The notes under the pieces were generated by a model. The model saw only the letters and a list, made by a program, of their open reading frames with translations. It did not search any database and was not told where the DNA came from. A stretch of 64,000 bases of DNA from Pedobacter nutrimenti (lineage in GTDB: Bacteria > Bacteroidota > Bacteroidia > Sphingobacteriales > Sphingobacteriaceae). The stretch is from positions 620,001-684,000 of the forward strand of contig NZ_QKLU01000004.1 of the NCBI RefSeq assembly GCF_003208655.1, given 5' to 3'. Made by a program: the position numbers and the translations under genes. Below, piece after piece: positions 36,119 to 45,126 of this stretch. The stretch's first letter is position 1. Each line of letters starts with the position of its first letter.

Positions 36119-36673
36119 TCAGGCCTTAAGAGATGAAAAATTTGTTTTACAAAATTCACTTCTCCCGGGATCAAGAACAACCCGCTGCCGGGTTTTAACC
36201 GAAATCTTTCTGCTATAATCTCCTTTTTCAAACGTAACAGTTGCTGCACCGCTGTACATGCAAACCTCTACAGCACCGTCATCCACTGCCGAGATGTTAA
36301 AATTTCCCTGTTGTGCATTTGTAAGCACAGCGCCGGTCTGTACTACAAAAGGATAGCCCAGATGTTCCGAAACTTCAAAAAAACCGCTTCCCTCCAGACT
36401 GACATACCTACGCAGCCCCTTAAAGATTTCCGGATAAATCAACCTGCTGCCCGGTCCCAGCTTTACCCTGGTTCCATCGGCAAGAAAAAAGGTCTTAAAT
36501 TCTTCCTTTTCTGTAGAGACTTGTTTTTGACTGGCCTGAATGGGATGAAGGGCTTCTGACTGCGAAAAGCAGTAACGGCCCAGGAGATCAAAAAATAATT
36601 CCAATTCCTGTTTGGAGCATTTCTTTTCTCTATACAGACCATACAACTCTTTTAATCGTTTTATTTCTTTCAT
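36119..36673 (-). CDS. Short FecR-like protein without a membrane segment
   Basis: A 184-residue protein. It has a FecR-like N-terminal helical region (LKELYGLYREKKCSKQELEL) joined directly to a FecR beta-domain (LADGTRVKLGPGSRLIYPEI, GSGFFEVSEHLGYPF, NFNISAVDDGAVEV). The membrane segment that normally joins these parts is missing, as is the C-terminal DUF4974 domain. No sigma gene or TonB receptor is adjacent; the next gene encodes a sterol-desaturase-family protein. It may be a soluble regulator or a decaying remnant. The reading frame is intact. Confidence 0.8.
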   Translation of the reverse strand: MKEIKRLKELYGLYREKKCSKQELELFFDLLGRYCFSQSEALHPIQASQKQVSTEKEEFKTFFLADGTRVKLGPGSRLIYPEIFKGLRRYVSLEGSGFFEVSEHLGYPFVVQTGAVLTNAQQGNFNISAVDDGAVEVCMYSGAATVTFEKGDYSRKISVKTRQRVVLDPGRSEFCKTNFSSLKA

Positions 36674-36771
36674 AATAAGATTTGATCACAGCCCACCCAC
36701 ACAGGTGTCTGGCTGATTTCTACCTTATACAATCTGAAAAAGAGAAAGGGCTAGCGTATTTTGAAAAATTA

Positions 36772-38376
36772 TCATTTTTTTTCTGTTCGCATCAATGTAT
36801 TGACCTTAGCAGCCGTTAGATGGACAATTTCATCCAGTTCCCGGACGCAGTCATCGATCATCGCATAATACTGCTGTTTTTCATCAGCATCTTCTGTACT
36901 CTGAATCAGGGTGTACAAGCCCAGTATAGAAGAAACCGGTTTGCGGATCTCATGAGAATTGATCCAGGCAATTTCTTTTAACACCTTATTTTGCTCATTG
37001 ATTCTGGTTTCGCGGTTCTTTCTTTCGGTGACCTCTGTTACAATGTCAATATAGCCCGAATGCAGCGCCTGGGAATCAAAAATCGGTGTACTGTTGATTT
37101 CCACCCAATACGGCTGACCGCTTTTGTGGTAATTTACAATTTCCGCGTGGAAAAAATTCTGTTCCCTCAGGGAGTTTGCAATGTAATCCCGGGTTACGCT
37201 GCTGGTATCCGCACCATGAAGAATTTCATCTGCAAGCTTTCCTTTCAATTCTACGAGTTTATATCCGGTCAAATTTTCAAATGCCGGATTTACCCATTGG
37301 ATCCTTTCTTCACAATCTTTAATGACCACCCCATTTTTCACTTTGCTCACTACTTCCGACAGGCGAAGGTTCTCCTCATTTTTCCTTTTGTACTCATCAA
37401 TATCCTTCACTGCACCAATCACCCTTCTGGGCATTCCATCTTCTCCTTTTAGCAAATAAGCCTGATCAAATACATATTTATACGTTCCGTCGGCACACAA
37501 AAACCGATACGATGCTTCCCAACGCTTTTTCACCTTTAAAACAAATTCATCCAGACTGGCAACCACCACTTTTCTTTCATCCGGATGAACTTTATCCTCC
37601 CACCATTCCATTGTTTTAGGAATGCTTTTCGGGTCATAGCCAAACAGGGGCAACAGTCCGGAGTTCCAAATCAATTGGTCAGTATTCAGGTCCCAGTCCC
37701 AAATGGCATCGTGAGTTGCTTTGTTAACCAGTTCATACCATTCCAGGGTACGGTTGAGCAATTGTTCCCGGGTATAGCTTTCGGTAATGTCCTGGATAAT
37801 TCCACTAATTTTAAAAGCCTCACCATTCTGATAAATTACTTTTCCGGCATGACGGACCTGGCGCCATTCTCCCTGGACCTTCAAACGGTGTGTATAGTCC
37901 AACTCTCCTGTAGCAATAACTGCATCCATATTTGAATTCAGTCCATCTATATCATCTGGGTGTACCTGTTCCATAAAAAAGGCGGCAGGCGTAATCGGTG
38001 CATCGGGTTCCAGACCAAACAGGGTATACAGGTTGTCCGACCAAACCACCTCATCTGTTTTCAAAAAATATTCCCAGGCAGCAACCTTTGCCATTTTTTG
38101 GGCGTAATACCATTGCTGCTGTTCCTTTCTGCTGTTTTCCAGGCTCTGCTCCAGATACTGCCTGGTCTTTGTTTGCCCCTTATGATAAAGACTGACCAGA
38201 TAATGCAATAATAAAGCACTCAAAGTTATAAACAAAACTCCTTTAAGACTGTGTATCACGGCCTGATCCTTGGCTGGTATACCCTGAATCAGTACAGAGA
38301 TGAGCTGATCACTGATCACCAGCCAGACCACGCTGACCACTACATAAAAAAGAACGATATAATTTTTATTTTTCAC
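36772..38376 (-). CDS. Membrane multi-PAS protein ending after the histidine box
   Basis: A 534-residue protein with two N-terminal membrane segments (about 7-28 and 42-64), a coiled coil and three PAS domains (about 90-200, 215-330, 340-455) with PAC-like ends (GIIQDITESY, GAVKDIDEYK, DIVTEVTERK). It ends with a histidine-kinase dimerisation helix carrying NSHEIRKPVSSILGLY, then stops without an ATP-binding domain. The frame ends cleanly with a basic tail. It could serve as a phospho-acceptor for another kinase, or as a sensor in a complex. The stop codon and flanking sequence show no continuation. Confidence 0.9.
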   Translation of the reverse strand: MKNKNYIVLFYVVVSVVWLVISDQLISVLIQGIPAKDQAVIHSLKGVLFITLSALLLHYLVSLYHKGQTKTRQYLEQSLENSRKEQQQWYYAQKMAKVAAWEYFLKTDEVVWSDNLYTLFGLEPDAPITPAAFFMEQVHPDDIDGLNSNMDAVIATGELDYTHRLKVQGEWRQVRHAGKVIYQNGEAFKISGIIQDITESYTREQLLNRTLEWYELVNKATHDAIWDWDLNTDQLIWNSGLLPLFGYDPKSIPKTMEWWEDKVHPDERKVVVASLDEFVLKVKKRWEASYRFLCADGTYKYVFDQAYLLKGEDGMPRRVIGAVKDIDEYKRKNEENLRLSEVVSKVKNGVVIKDCEERIQWVNPAFENLTGYKLVELKGKLADEILHGADTSSVTRDYIANSLREQNFFHAEIVNYHKSGQPYWVEINSTPIFDSQALHSGYIDIVTEVTERKNRETRINEQNKVLKEIAWINSHEIRKPVSSILGLYTLIQSTEDADEKQQYYAMIDDCVRELDEIVHLTAAKVNTLMRTEKK

Positions 38377-38663
38377 AGGGAGCAGAAAATCAATTTAAAA
38401 TAAGCGTCAATACAATGTACATAATTATGAATATCTATCCATGTAATAACCTACCTGAACCAAATATTTTTTTTATTACAACCATTGCATTTCATTTCCT
38501 AATCCAAAAAATATCAGATGCTAAAAGAAGGGGCCAGCCTATAAAAAGACGTTAAGTTTATACAAATGAGTATACTGTTGTCCAGCTATTTGTAATACGC
38601 AAAGAACCGATCAATTGGGCTTACATCGAAGCAACAAAGATTTAAGGCCTAAAAGACAGAGAA

Positions 38664-40208
38664 CTATTTGGTTGTAGTGATTTCCACACCAACCACTTTA
38701 CTGTCCTCGCTTTCATTTTTTAAACGGTCCAGTGCTGTCACTACATAGCTATAGCGTTTTCCGTTTTCAGCTGTGGTATCAATGAAAGAAAGATAATCCT
38801 CAAAACTTATTTTCAGGATATTTCTTGGGCTCAATGTTGAAATTTTCTCCCCTTCTGCAAAACGATAGATCACAAAACCTGAAGCAGTTTCACCGTCACT
38901 GGCCGGCAATGGTTTGGCCCATTTCAAATGTACTCCATCTCTTAACACCTCTGCAGTCAAAGCCTGAGGCGGATTTGGTGCAATTTCATCCAGCCATGGC
39001 ATTTGAGGAGGTAATGCAGGATATCTGAACAAATTGTTTTTTAAAGAATCGGCTACCGCCCTGGCTACTGTGCTCAATGATTTAGAAGAGAAAAATACAC
39101 TTCCCTGAATGCGATTATTTTCCCGTATATAGCGGACCTGATTTGGCATTTCTGCCGGCACCCTCCAGGCTGCTTCTGCCCGGGAATTGACCAGATAAGG
39201 CCCCAGTCCGATATATACATGTCTTCCGTAAGCATTATTGGCCCACCAGTCAGAAAGGGTTGCAAAAGGTGCTGCTTTTCTGCTGAATGTAAAATAAATC
39301 TGTGGATTCATATAATCTACCCACCCTTCTTTGGCCCATTTACGGGTATCGGCATAATTTTCAAAATAAGCCTCTCCTCCAAAAGTATTAGAACCCTCCG
39401 GATCTCTGGACCTGTTTTTCCAGATCGCCCTTGGACTAATACCAAATTTCACGTACTTTTTATAATGATGTATACTGTCATCCAGCATTTTAATCAGCAG
39501 ATCTACATTATTTCGTCTCCAATCCTTAATATCTGTAAAGTCATTTGGGTATTTGCTGAACGTTTCCGTATCGTTCATTTTTTGACCGGCAACAGGATAC
39601 GGATAAAAATAATCGTCAAAATGCACCCCATCAATGTCATACTGCTTGACCACATCCAGGATTACCTGTACAATGTAGTTTCTGACCTCTGGAATTCCCG
39701 GATCAAACTGTCTTTTGTTCGCATAGGTAAAAAACCATTCCGGATGTTTTTTTGTAATGTGGTCTGAAGTTAAGGCACTGGTCATGTTCATACTGGCACG
39801 GTAAGGATTAAACCATGCATGCAGTTCCATTCCTCTTGAATGGGCCTCCTTAATGGCAAAAGCTAAAGGATCGTAGCCCGGCTCAACGCCCTGTTTCCCT
39901 GTCAGCCACTGGCTCCAGGGTTCTCTTGACTTGGCATAAAAGGCATCTGCGGCCGGTCTTACCTGCAGCATAATCGCATTGATGCCCTGGCTTTTATGTC
40001 TGTCCAGTATACCAATAAGCTCCTGTTTTTGCTGATCCATTGTTAAGCCTGGCCTGGAGGGCCAGTCAATATTTGTAACCGTTGCAACCCATACACCCCT
40101 GAATTCCCGTTTATTACTGCTGTTTGTTTCTGAAAGGTTTGCCGCTTGTCCTGCAGCTGTCATCCGCAGAAACAAAAATATGATGGTAATAAAAGTTAAT
40201 TTGTACAT
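38664..40208 (-). CDS. GHL10-type glycoside-hydrolase-like exported protein
   Basis: A 514-residue exported protein of the glycosyl-hydrolase-like 10 (DUF187/YngK) group. The signal peptide begins at 40208 (MYKLTFITIIFLFL); an ATG five codons upstream is an alternative. The domain opens with REFRGVWVATVTNIDWPS and continues through LQVRPAADAFYAKSREPW, ELHAWFNPYRAS and DGVHFDDYFYP, the likely active-site face of the TIM barrel. A fibronectin-like C-terminal segment follows (about 420-514). Relatives act on peptidoglycan or envelope glycans, but the substrate here is unproven. Confidence 0.9.
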   Translation of the reverse strand: MYKLTFITIIFLFLRMTAAGQAANLSETNSSNKREFRGVWVATVTNIDWPSRPGLTMDQQKQELIGILDRHKSQGINAIMLQVRPAADAFYAKSREPWSQWLTGKQGVEPGYDPLAFAIKEAHSRGMELHAWFNPYRASMNMTSALTSDHITKKHPEWFFTYANKRQFDPGIPEVRNYIVQVILDVVKQYDIDGVHFDDYFYPYPVAGQKMNDTETFSKYPNDFTDIKDWRRNNVDLLIKMLDDSIHHYKKYVKFGISPRAIWKNRSRDPEGSNTFGGEAYFENYADTRKWAKEGWVDYMNPQIYFTFSRKAAPFATLSDWWANNAYGRHVYIGLGPYLVNSRAEAAWRVPAEMPNQVRYIRENNRIQGSVFFSSKSLSTVARAVADSLKNNLFRYPALPPQMPWLDEIAPNPPQALTAEVLRDGVHLKWAKPLPASDGETASGFVIYRFAEGEKISTLSPRNILKISFEDYLSFIDTTAENGKRYSYVVTALDRLKNESEDSKVVGVEITTTK

Positions 40209-40299
40209 GTTGTATCTATTCATCTTGCCCTCAATGCCCTAATGTATTTCTAAAATTTCCGGGGCCCCCTTCAGGGCCTGTGTGTTTGTGTTCCGGTCA

Positions 40300-40307
40300 C
40301 AAATATA
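40300..40307 (-). promoter_or_regulatory. Candidate -7 element for the GHL10 gene
   Basis: TATATTTG on the minus strand fits TAnnTTTG. An imperfect dyad (ACCAG...CTGGT, 40307-40332) lies directly upstream and could be an operator. No -33 TTTG at normal spacing. Confidence 0.3.
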
Positions 40308-40436
40308 CCAGTCTTTTTTATATAGACCTGGTATTCTTTATTTTAAAGCCATCACCTGACCGTATTGGTTTATCTGACGTTAACGTTTTTCGGTCCCATA
40401 ATATTATCCGTTTATCAAAGACCTGAGGATTTTCTG

Positions 40437-41081
40437 CTAAACCTTCAGCTTTTCCTTTAAAAAAACCAGTGGATTAAAAAAGCGAAGGTCCAGTTCTTTT
40501 TTATTCATTGTCAACCAGCTTGCACATCCATAATCGTCAAAACGCCTGCGGATTTCCAGATGCAAATGGTGATAGTCCCCGCCATATTTTTTAGATTCCT
40601 GCACCGTGAACAAACGGGCGATCTTCGTCTTTTCATCTACCTGTTGCCCCTGTCTCACGTAAACTTCTTTTAAATGCTTGTAAGAACTAAAAATAACCTG
40701 TCCGTCTTTCAACTGGTGTTTAAGAACAACCGTTTGTTGATTTTCACCCAGATGTACCGAGCAAACAATACCTTTAGCCATCGCATAAACAGGAATCAGT
40801 TTGCTGGCGGGCTTTAAAGGATTTACATCTATGGCCGTATGCATATGGCCTTTCAGAAAACTGTCCCGGTGGTCTCCGAAAATACTTATGATTTTCAATT
40901 GTTTGATGTCTTTCCTGTCGGCAACTTCAAAAGGTAGGAACCAATTTACAGCAATGGCAGATGGAGATGCATCTGTATAATAGGGTTTCCACCTGTTTTT
41001 ATCTATATCAATATTAATTTGGGCGTCTGCAAAAAAATGCAAACCCAAAAACAGCAATAGAAATAAGATTTTTTTATTCAT
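40437..41081 (-). CDS. M23-family (LytM-like) peptidase-domain protein
   Basis: A 214-residue exported protein with a signal peptide ending at FADAQ. The M23 zinc-peptidase core is visible: GHMHTAIDV supplies the first His and Asp ligands, IFSSYKHLKEV the central strand and DYHHLHLEIRRR the HxH pair. M23 enzymes cleave peptide cross-links of peptidoglycan, usually in the periplasm. It follows the P-loop protein gene by 12 nt, so the two are likely co-transcribed. Confidence 0.88.
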   Translation of the reverse strand: MNKKILFLLLFLGLHFFADAQINIDIDKNRWKPYYTDASPSAIAVNWFLPFEVADRKDIKQLKIISIFGDHRDSFLKGHMHTAIDVNPLKPASKLIPVYAMAKGIVCSVHLGENQQTVVLKHQLKDGQVIFSSYKHLKEVYVRQGQQVDEKTKIARLFTVQESKKYGGDYHHLHLEIRRRFDDYGCASWLTMNKKELDLRFFNPLVFLKEKLKV

Positions 41082-41093
41082 CCAGACAAGATA

Positions 41094-41639
41094 TTAAATT
41101 TCCGGCAGATAAAGCTTTGGCAGAATCAGCCCCAGTCTTTCCTGTACCGTGGTATCTCCCCGGATCTCCAGGACCGGGCAACTCACCTGCTCCAGCCAGT
41201 CCTGATGAACTTTCAGTGTCCTTCCTTTGGTCGTATTGTCATCATAGCCCCAGGCCCACTCCATAAAATCCTGATGTACAATTTTGTACACCGGGTCGGT
41301 CAGGTGACGGTCTCCATAACGTTCCAGCTCCCGGTCTTTTAAACGCTGGATCCGGATTGCCCTTGGGATGTACAAGAAAACCACCAGGTCAAAGGCATTC
41401 AGCCATTCCCCGCCCCAGTTCACCATAGAACCGCCCAATATCCAGTTTTGATGTCCGGCCAGATCCTGCTTGAGCATTTCGTTGCGTAATTGGGGATCAC
41501 GTTTTAGAGTAAATGGGATTTCTGAGTCTGCCCAGAAATAAGCATCCGTATCAAAATAAGGAGCAGAAGTCTGGTTGGAAAGTGCCTGCCCCAGTGTCGT
41601 AGAACCGGCACATGAAGCCCCCATGATGTGTATTTTCAT
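41094..41639 (-). CDS. Adenylate-kinase-like P-loop protein lacking the P-loop lysine
   Basis: A 181-residue cytoplasmic protein with the fold of small nucleoside/shikimate kinases. The P-loop reads GASCAGSTTLG (residues 7-17): the usual GK[ST] lysine is replaced by serine. The rest is well preserved: FDTDAYFW, NWILGGSMVNWGGEW, a FDLVVFLYIPRAIRIQRL Walker-B strand and lid arginines. Such lysine-free P-loops occur in a known subgroup of these proteins, so it is probably a real gene; its substrate is unknown. First gene of an operon with the M23 peptidase. Confidence 0.85.
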   Translation of the reverse strand: MKIHIMGASCAGSTTLGQALSNQTSAPYFDTDAYFWADSEIPFTLKRDPQLRNEMLKQDLAGHQNWILGGSMVNWGGEWLNAFDLVVFLYIPRAIRIQRLKDRELERYGDRHLTDPVYKIVHQDFMEWAWGYDDNTTKGRTLKVHQDWLEQVSCPVLEIRGDTTVQERLGLILPKLYLPEI

Positions 41640-41758
41640 TTTTTACCTCCCTTATTGAAAAAGTCGTGATCAGCACGTAAAATTATCAATCTTGCAGCTA
41701 AACAGAAAAAGTAAATTTCTTTTCAAATTTCATGTTATTTTCATTTTCAGTGTGGACA

Positions 41759-41789
41759 TTTGATCTACACACACAAACACACACCTTTG
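41759..41789 (+). promoter_or_regulatory. Promoter upstream of the small secreted protein/OmpR/HK operon
   Basis: TTTG at 41759-41762 and CACCTTTG at 41782-41789 are separated by exactly 19 nt, fitting the Bacteroidota consensus TTTG-N19-TAnnTTTG with one mismatch in the -7 box. Transcription should start near 41796. Confidence 0.55.
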
Positions 41790-41820
41790 AATCCTGTTTT
41801 AGGGGAGATTTAGTTAGATA

Positions 41821-41853
41821 AAGTTTGCCTCCCTGGAGGCAAACTTTTTTTTA
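41821..41853 (+). terminator. Terminator-like hairpin in the leader of the operon
   Basis: A perfect 12-bp stem (AAGTTTGCCTCC with GGAGGCAAACTT, 2-nt spacer) followed by a run of T. It lies 25 nt after the inferred start site and 15 nt before the first ATG. No plus-strand gene precedes it, so it must act on the operon's own leader. Confidence 0.85.
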
Positions 41854-41864
41854 TCTTTACAATT

Positions 41865-42149
41865 ATGAACAGATCCTTTCTTTTTCATGTATTGCTCATA
41901 CCCTGCCTGCTCATGCTACTGCCTGGAAAGGTTAGGGCAAATTCTGCCGCAGCAAGGATAAAGCCTGTTTATCTTCAGGAGGATAAACAGGATGATAAAG
42001 ACAAAAAGCAAAAAAAAGAAGAAAAGAAACCCGAAAAACCAGAAGTCAAAGAAGTTCCCAAGGCCAGAAAACAGGAAGTCCCTGTGGTGGTTCCTCCAAG
42101 AAAAGGCCCTGTTCCTGAAAAACAGCGTGGCAGGGGAAATCTATTTTAA
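41865..42149 (+). CDS. Small secreted Lys/Glu/Pro-rich protein
   Basis: A 94-residue protein with a clear signal peptide (MNRSFLFHVLLIPCLLMLL to about residue 26). The mature part is low-complexity: runs of DKDKKQKKEEKKPEKPEVKE, then PVVVPPRKGPVPEK. No fold is recognised. It is the first gene of an operon, 14 nt before an OmpR-type regulator and its kinase. It may be an envelope spacer or a ligand for the kinase (inference). Confidence 0.75.
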   Translation: MNRSFLFHVLLIPCLLMLLPGKVRANSAAARIKPVYLQEDKQDDKDKKQKKEEKKPEKPEVKEVPKARKQEVPVVVPPRKGPVPEKQRGRGNLF

Positions 42150-42163
42150 GCCGGCATAAGAAC

Positions 42164-42838
42164 ATGAAAGTACTGATCATTGAAGATGAAAAGACGCTGG
42201 CCTATGAAATGGAAGCTTTTCTGAAAAAAGCCTTTTACCTCTGCGATCTTGCCCATACTTTTAAAAGTGGTCTGGAAAAAATAGAACTCAATACCTACGA
42301 TTTTATTCTGATGGACCTGGGACTACCCGATGGGGATGGCCTGGACCTGCTGCAAAAAGCAAAAAAACACAATCCCGAGGCAGCTTATATTATTTTAACC
42401 GCCAGGGGAAACCTGGAAGACCGGATTACGGGTCTGGATCTTGGTGCCGACGATTATCTGGCAAAGCCTTTTTACCTGCTGGAGCTCCAGTCCAGAATGC
42501 AAGCCATTGCCAGAAGAAAATTTAATGTCAGTGAAGATCTTATGCCGCTGGGGGAATTTAACCTTGACCTGCTGAACAGAAGGGTCCTGCACCGGGGGCA
42601 GGTTATAGAACTTTCTAAAAAGGAATTTGACCTGCTGAGCTACCTTTCCCTACACAAAAGCCGCGTACTGACCAGAATGCAACTAAGTGAACACATTTGG
42701 GGTACTTATGCAGATGATGATTATGACTCCAATTATATAGATGCGCACATTAAGAACATCAGAAAAAAATTAAATGCACTGGCCCCTACCGAATGGCTGG
42801 AAACCGTTCGGGGTGTAGGCTATAGAATCCGGAAGTAA
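42164..42838 (+). CDS. OmpR/PhoB-type response regulator
   Basis: A 224-residue regulator. The receiver domain has the acidic triplet (IEDEK), phospho-acceptor Asp51 in FILMDLGLPDGDG, Thr79 in IILTARG and Lys101 in YLAKPFYLLE. The winged-helix DNA-binding domain (about 128-224) shows ELSKKEFDLLSYLSLHKSR and a YIDAHIKNIRKKLNAL recognition helix. It is followed after one nucleotide by the sensor kinase gene. Confidence 0.96.
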   Translation: MKVLIIEDEKTLAYEMEAFLKKAFYLCDLAHTFKSGLEKIELNTYDFILMDLGLPDGDGLDLLQKAKKHNPEAAYIILTARGNLEDRITGLDLGADDYLAKPFYLLELQSRMQAIARRKFNVSEDLMPLGEFNLDLLNRRVLHRGQVIELSKKEFDLLSYLSLHKSRVLTRMQLSEHIWGTYADDDYDSNYIDAHIKNIRKKLNALAPTEWLETVRGVGYRIRK

Positions 42839-42839
42839 T

Positions 42840-44165
42840 TTGAAACTGTCGAGTAAACTTTTATTTTTTATTACAGGATCAAAGCTGGCTATTGTGATCC
42901 TGTTTATTTTGTTGTTGCCTTCCCTGGTCAAACAAATAGCCCTGGAGTACACCAATTATACCCTTAAGGAACAGAAAAAAAAGGTATTGGACATTGTACA
43001 AAAAAATGGCCTGCATTATTACCTGGAAAAAGACAGTGCCTATGGCAGTTATACCATGCTCAAGGAAGAATATATTTCCCTTGCCCCGGCAGCGCCTGGT
43101 TTAAAAATAGACACCATTAAAAATTCCCGGCGCATTGTGGAAAAGGATACCCTTAATTACCGTATCCTGAGTTACACCTTTAAAAATTCCAGCCGCAATT
43201 ACCTCCTTGAAATTGGAAAAACAACAGCAAGCATCAATCAATATGACCAGCCGCTTCAACGCTTTGCCTTGTACGTTTTGATGGTACTTGTGCTGCTCAC
43301 CATTCTGATTGACCTGACTTTTACCAGGGTACTGATCCGTCCCCTGACCAAGATCATCAGCACAAGGCTTGTTAACCGGAAGTTTCCTTTTAAAGAACAA
43401 GGCATCAAGATCAAAACCAGCACCACAGATTTTAAATACCTTGACGAATCGCTCAGCTTACTGACCAGCCAGATCAACGATGCTTTTACCAAAGAAAAGG
43501 AATTCACCGCCAATGCTTCGCATGAACTGATGACCCCCATTAGCATCCTGCAGCATAAGATGGAAAATTTATTAGCCGATCAGCAGGTAAGCGAGTCCGT
43601 TTCCCTGCGCATTATCGAAATGATGAAAAGCCTGGACCGCTTAAAAAAAATTTCGTCCTCTCTGCTCCTGATTTCCAGAATTGAAAATGAGCAATTTGTA
43701 AAAAGGGACCAGGTCAGGCCCCTGGAGTTGTTCAGGGAAATTAAAGAGGAAATCGGCCATCGTCTGGAAGCACAAAACATTTCCCTGGTTCTGGAACTTT
43801 CTTCTGCCCTGAAGTTAAAAAACGTAAACCAGGACCTGCTCTTCCAGTTGTTTTATAACATAACCAATAATGCCATTAAATTCAACAAAACAGAAGGGAA
43901 GATCCTGGTTAGTGATGCGTTTCTAAAACATGGAGAATATCAGATCCGGATCTCCGACACCGGTATTGGGATAGAGCCCGGACAGTTGCCCTTTATTTTT
44001 GACCGTTTTCGAAAAAGTAATCTTTCAGAAAAAACAGGTTATGGACTTGGTCTGGCCATTGTGAAAAGTATTGCCCTTTACCACAATATTAAGGTAGAAG
44101 TTCAATCCGTTCCAAATGAAGGAACTACTTTTTTTGTATCCTTCCCTGCCGACCAATTGGATTAA
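42840..44165 (+). CDS. Sensor histidine kinase (OmpR partner), TTG start
   Basis: A 441-residue kinase. Membrane segment 1 (about 4-30) and segment 2 (about 140-162) frame a periplasmic sensor domain of about 110 residues. A HAMP-like linker is followed by the H box NASHELMTPISILQHKM, N box FYNITNNAIKFNKTEG, and G boxes ISDTGIGIEP and GYGLGLAIVKSI. The only start that preserves the first membrane segment is the TTG at 42840, one base after the regulator's stop. The weak start may lower kinase output relative to the regulator. Confidence 0.93.
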   Translation: MKLSSKLLFFITGSKLAIVILFILLLPSLVKQIALEYTNYTLKEQKKKVLDIVQKNGLHYYLEKDSAYGSYTMLKEEYISLAPAAPGLKIDTIKNSRRIVEKDTLNYRILSYTFKNSSRNYLLEIGKTTASINQYDQPLQRFALYVLMVLVLLTILIDLTFTRVLIRPLTKIISTRLVNRKFPFKEQGIKIKTSTTDFKYLDESLSLLTSQINDAFTKEKEFTANASHELMTPISILQHKMENLLADQQVSESVSLRIIEMMKSLDRLKKISSSLLLISRIENEQFVKRDQVRPLELFREIKEEIGHRLEAQNISLVLELSSALKLKNVNQDLLFQLFYNITNNAIKFNKTEGKILVSDAFLKHGEYQIRISDTGIGIEPGQLPFIFDRFRKSNLSEKTGYGLGLAIVKSIALYHNIKVEVQSVPNEGTTFFVSFPADQLD

Positions 44166-44169
44166 GGTT

Positions 44170-44874
44170 TTATTTATCCTGGTCTGTTATTCCAAACATC
44201 AGGACCAAACGCTCACCTTGATACAAATTAAGGGTCTGGTCTGCCACATCGTATTTAAAGGTATTGCCACTTAAAAGCTGCATAAAATCGTGTTCCAGTT
44301 TATTTCTGCCTTCATCAGGACAAGCCATCAGGGTACTGCCCAGTTGTTTAAACCGGATCATTTCATTTCCTTTTTCATAAGCGCCAAAGAAGCCATTACA
44401 ACCTGCATTACCGCTTATACGCCCTTTAACTTTATCGAAGACAATATATGCCGGAGAATTTTCCTGGGTAAGCCCGTTCATCTGGATCAGTTTCCATTTG
44501 TGTTTGGTGACAAAAGACCATACACCAGCATGTTGTGGCATTTTTTGTTTTTTAAGAATTTTCTTTAGCTTATAGGTATAAGCTGATGCATCTGCAGGAA
44601 CATTGGCCCGCTTGGTACGGATCACCTGCAAAACATAACGATAACCGGCTTTATATTTGAAACCTTCAATGTTGCTGTAAAACAGCTCCCAGTCTTTACT
44701 ATTTTTGTATTTAACCTGGTAGCAGGTTTGCGGGGCAACCCCTGTACAACTGGCCCGGTCTTCCTTAACCACCAGGCGGATGATGTCTGCTTTTGTTGTA
44801 AACGAAAGTCCAAAGACCAGTAAAATGGCCAATATAAATTTGCTTGTTGTGGACGTTAAAAAAGATTGTTTCAT
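44170..44874 (-). CDS. DUF4377 and META domain exported protein
   Basis: A 234-residue exported protein. The start at 44874 (MKQSFLTS) opens a signal peptide ending at about TTKAD. The first domain resembles DUF4377 (RLVVKEDRASCTGVAPQTCY, YVLQVIRTKRANVPADASAY). The C-terminal half is a META domain (KWKLIQMNGL, GRISGNAGCNGFFGAYEKGN, LGSTLMACPDEGRNKLEHDF), the fold of the HslJ heat-shock lipoprotein group. Role probably in stress or envelope physiology. It converges on the kinase gene with only 4 nt between them. Confidence 0.88.
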   Translation of the reverse strand: MKQSFLTSTTSKFILAILLVFGLSFTTKADIIRLVVKEDRASCTGVAPQTCYQVKYKNSKDWELFYSNIEGFKYKAGYRYVLQVIRTKRANVPADASAYTYKLKKILKKQKMPQHAGVWSFVTKHKWKLIQMNGLTQENSPAYIVFDKVKGRISGNAGCNGFFGAYEKGNEMIRFKQLGSTLMACPDEGRNKLEHDFMQLLSGNTFKYDVADQTLNLYQGERLVLMFGITDQDK

Positions 44875-45126
44875 GGTATGTGTTTTTGTGTTATTCATAC
44901 AAAGAAGATGCCTGCATCCGCAGCTTTCCATAAAAATACACAATCAAAATAGAAAAACAGCCTTAAACAACTGAAAATCAAAACACATTATTTCTCATTA
45001 TTTTTCCTACAGTGCTCTACTTTATTCTGAATATATTTACTAAATCCCCATATTTAAATTCAAAATTTATTTATTTTGCCGCTTATACATCCACCTTTGT
45101 CAGACTTCTTTTAACCCCGTCTTTTA

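Noticed and set aside
39219..39767. A 182-codon open frame on the plus strand inside the GHL10 gene
   Set aside because: It has no signal peptide, motif or plausible start region and lies wholly antisense to a gene with clear family motifs.
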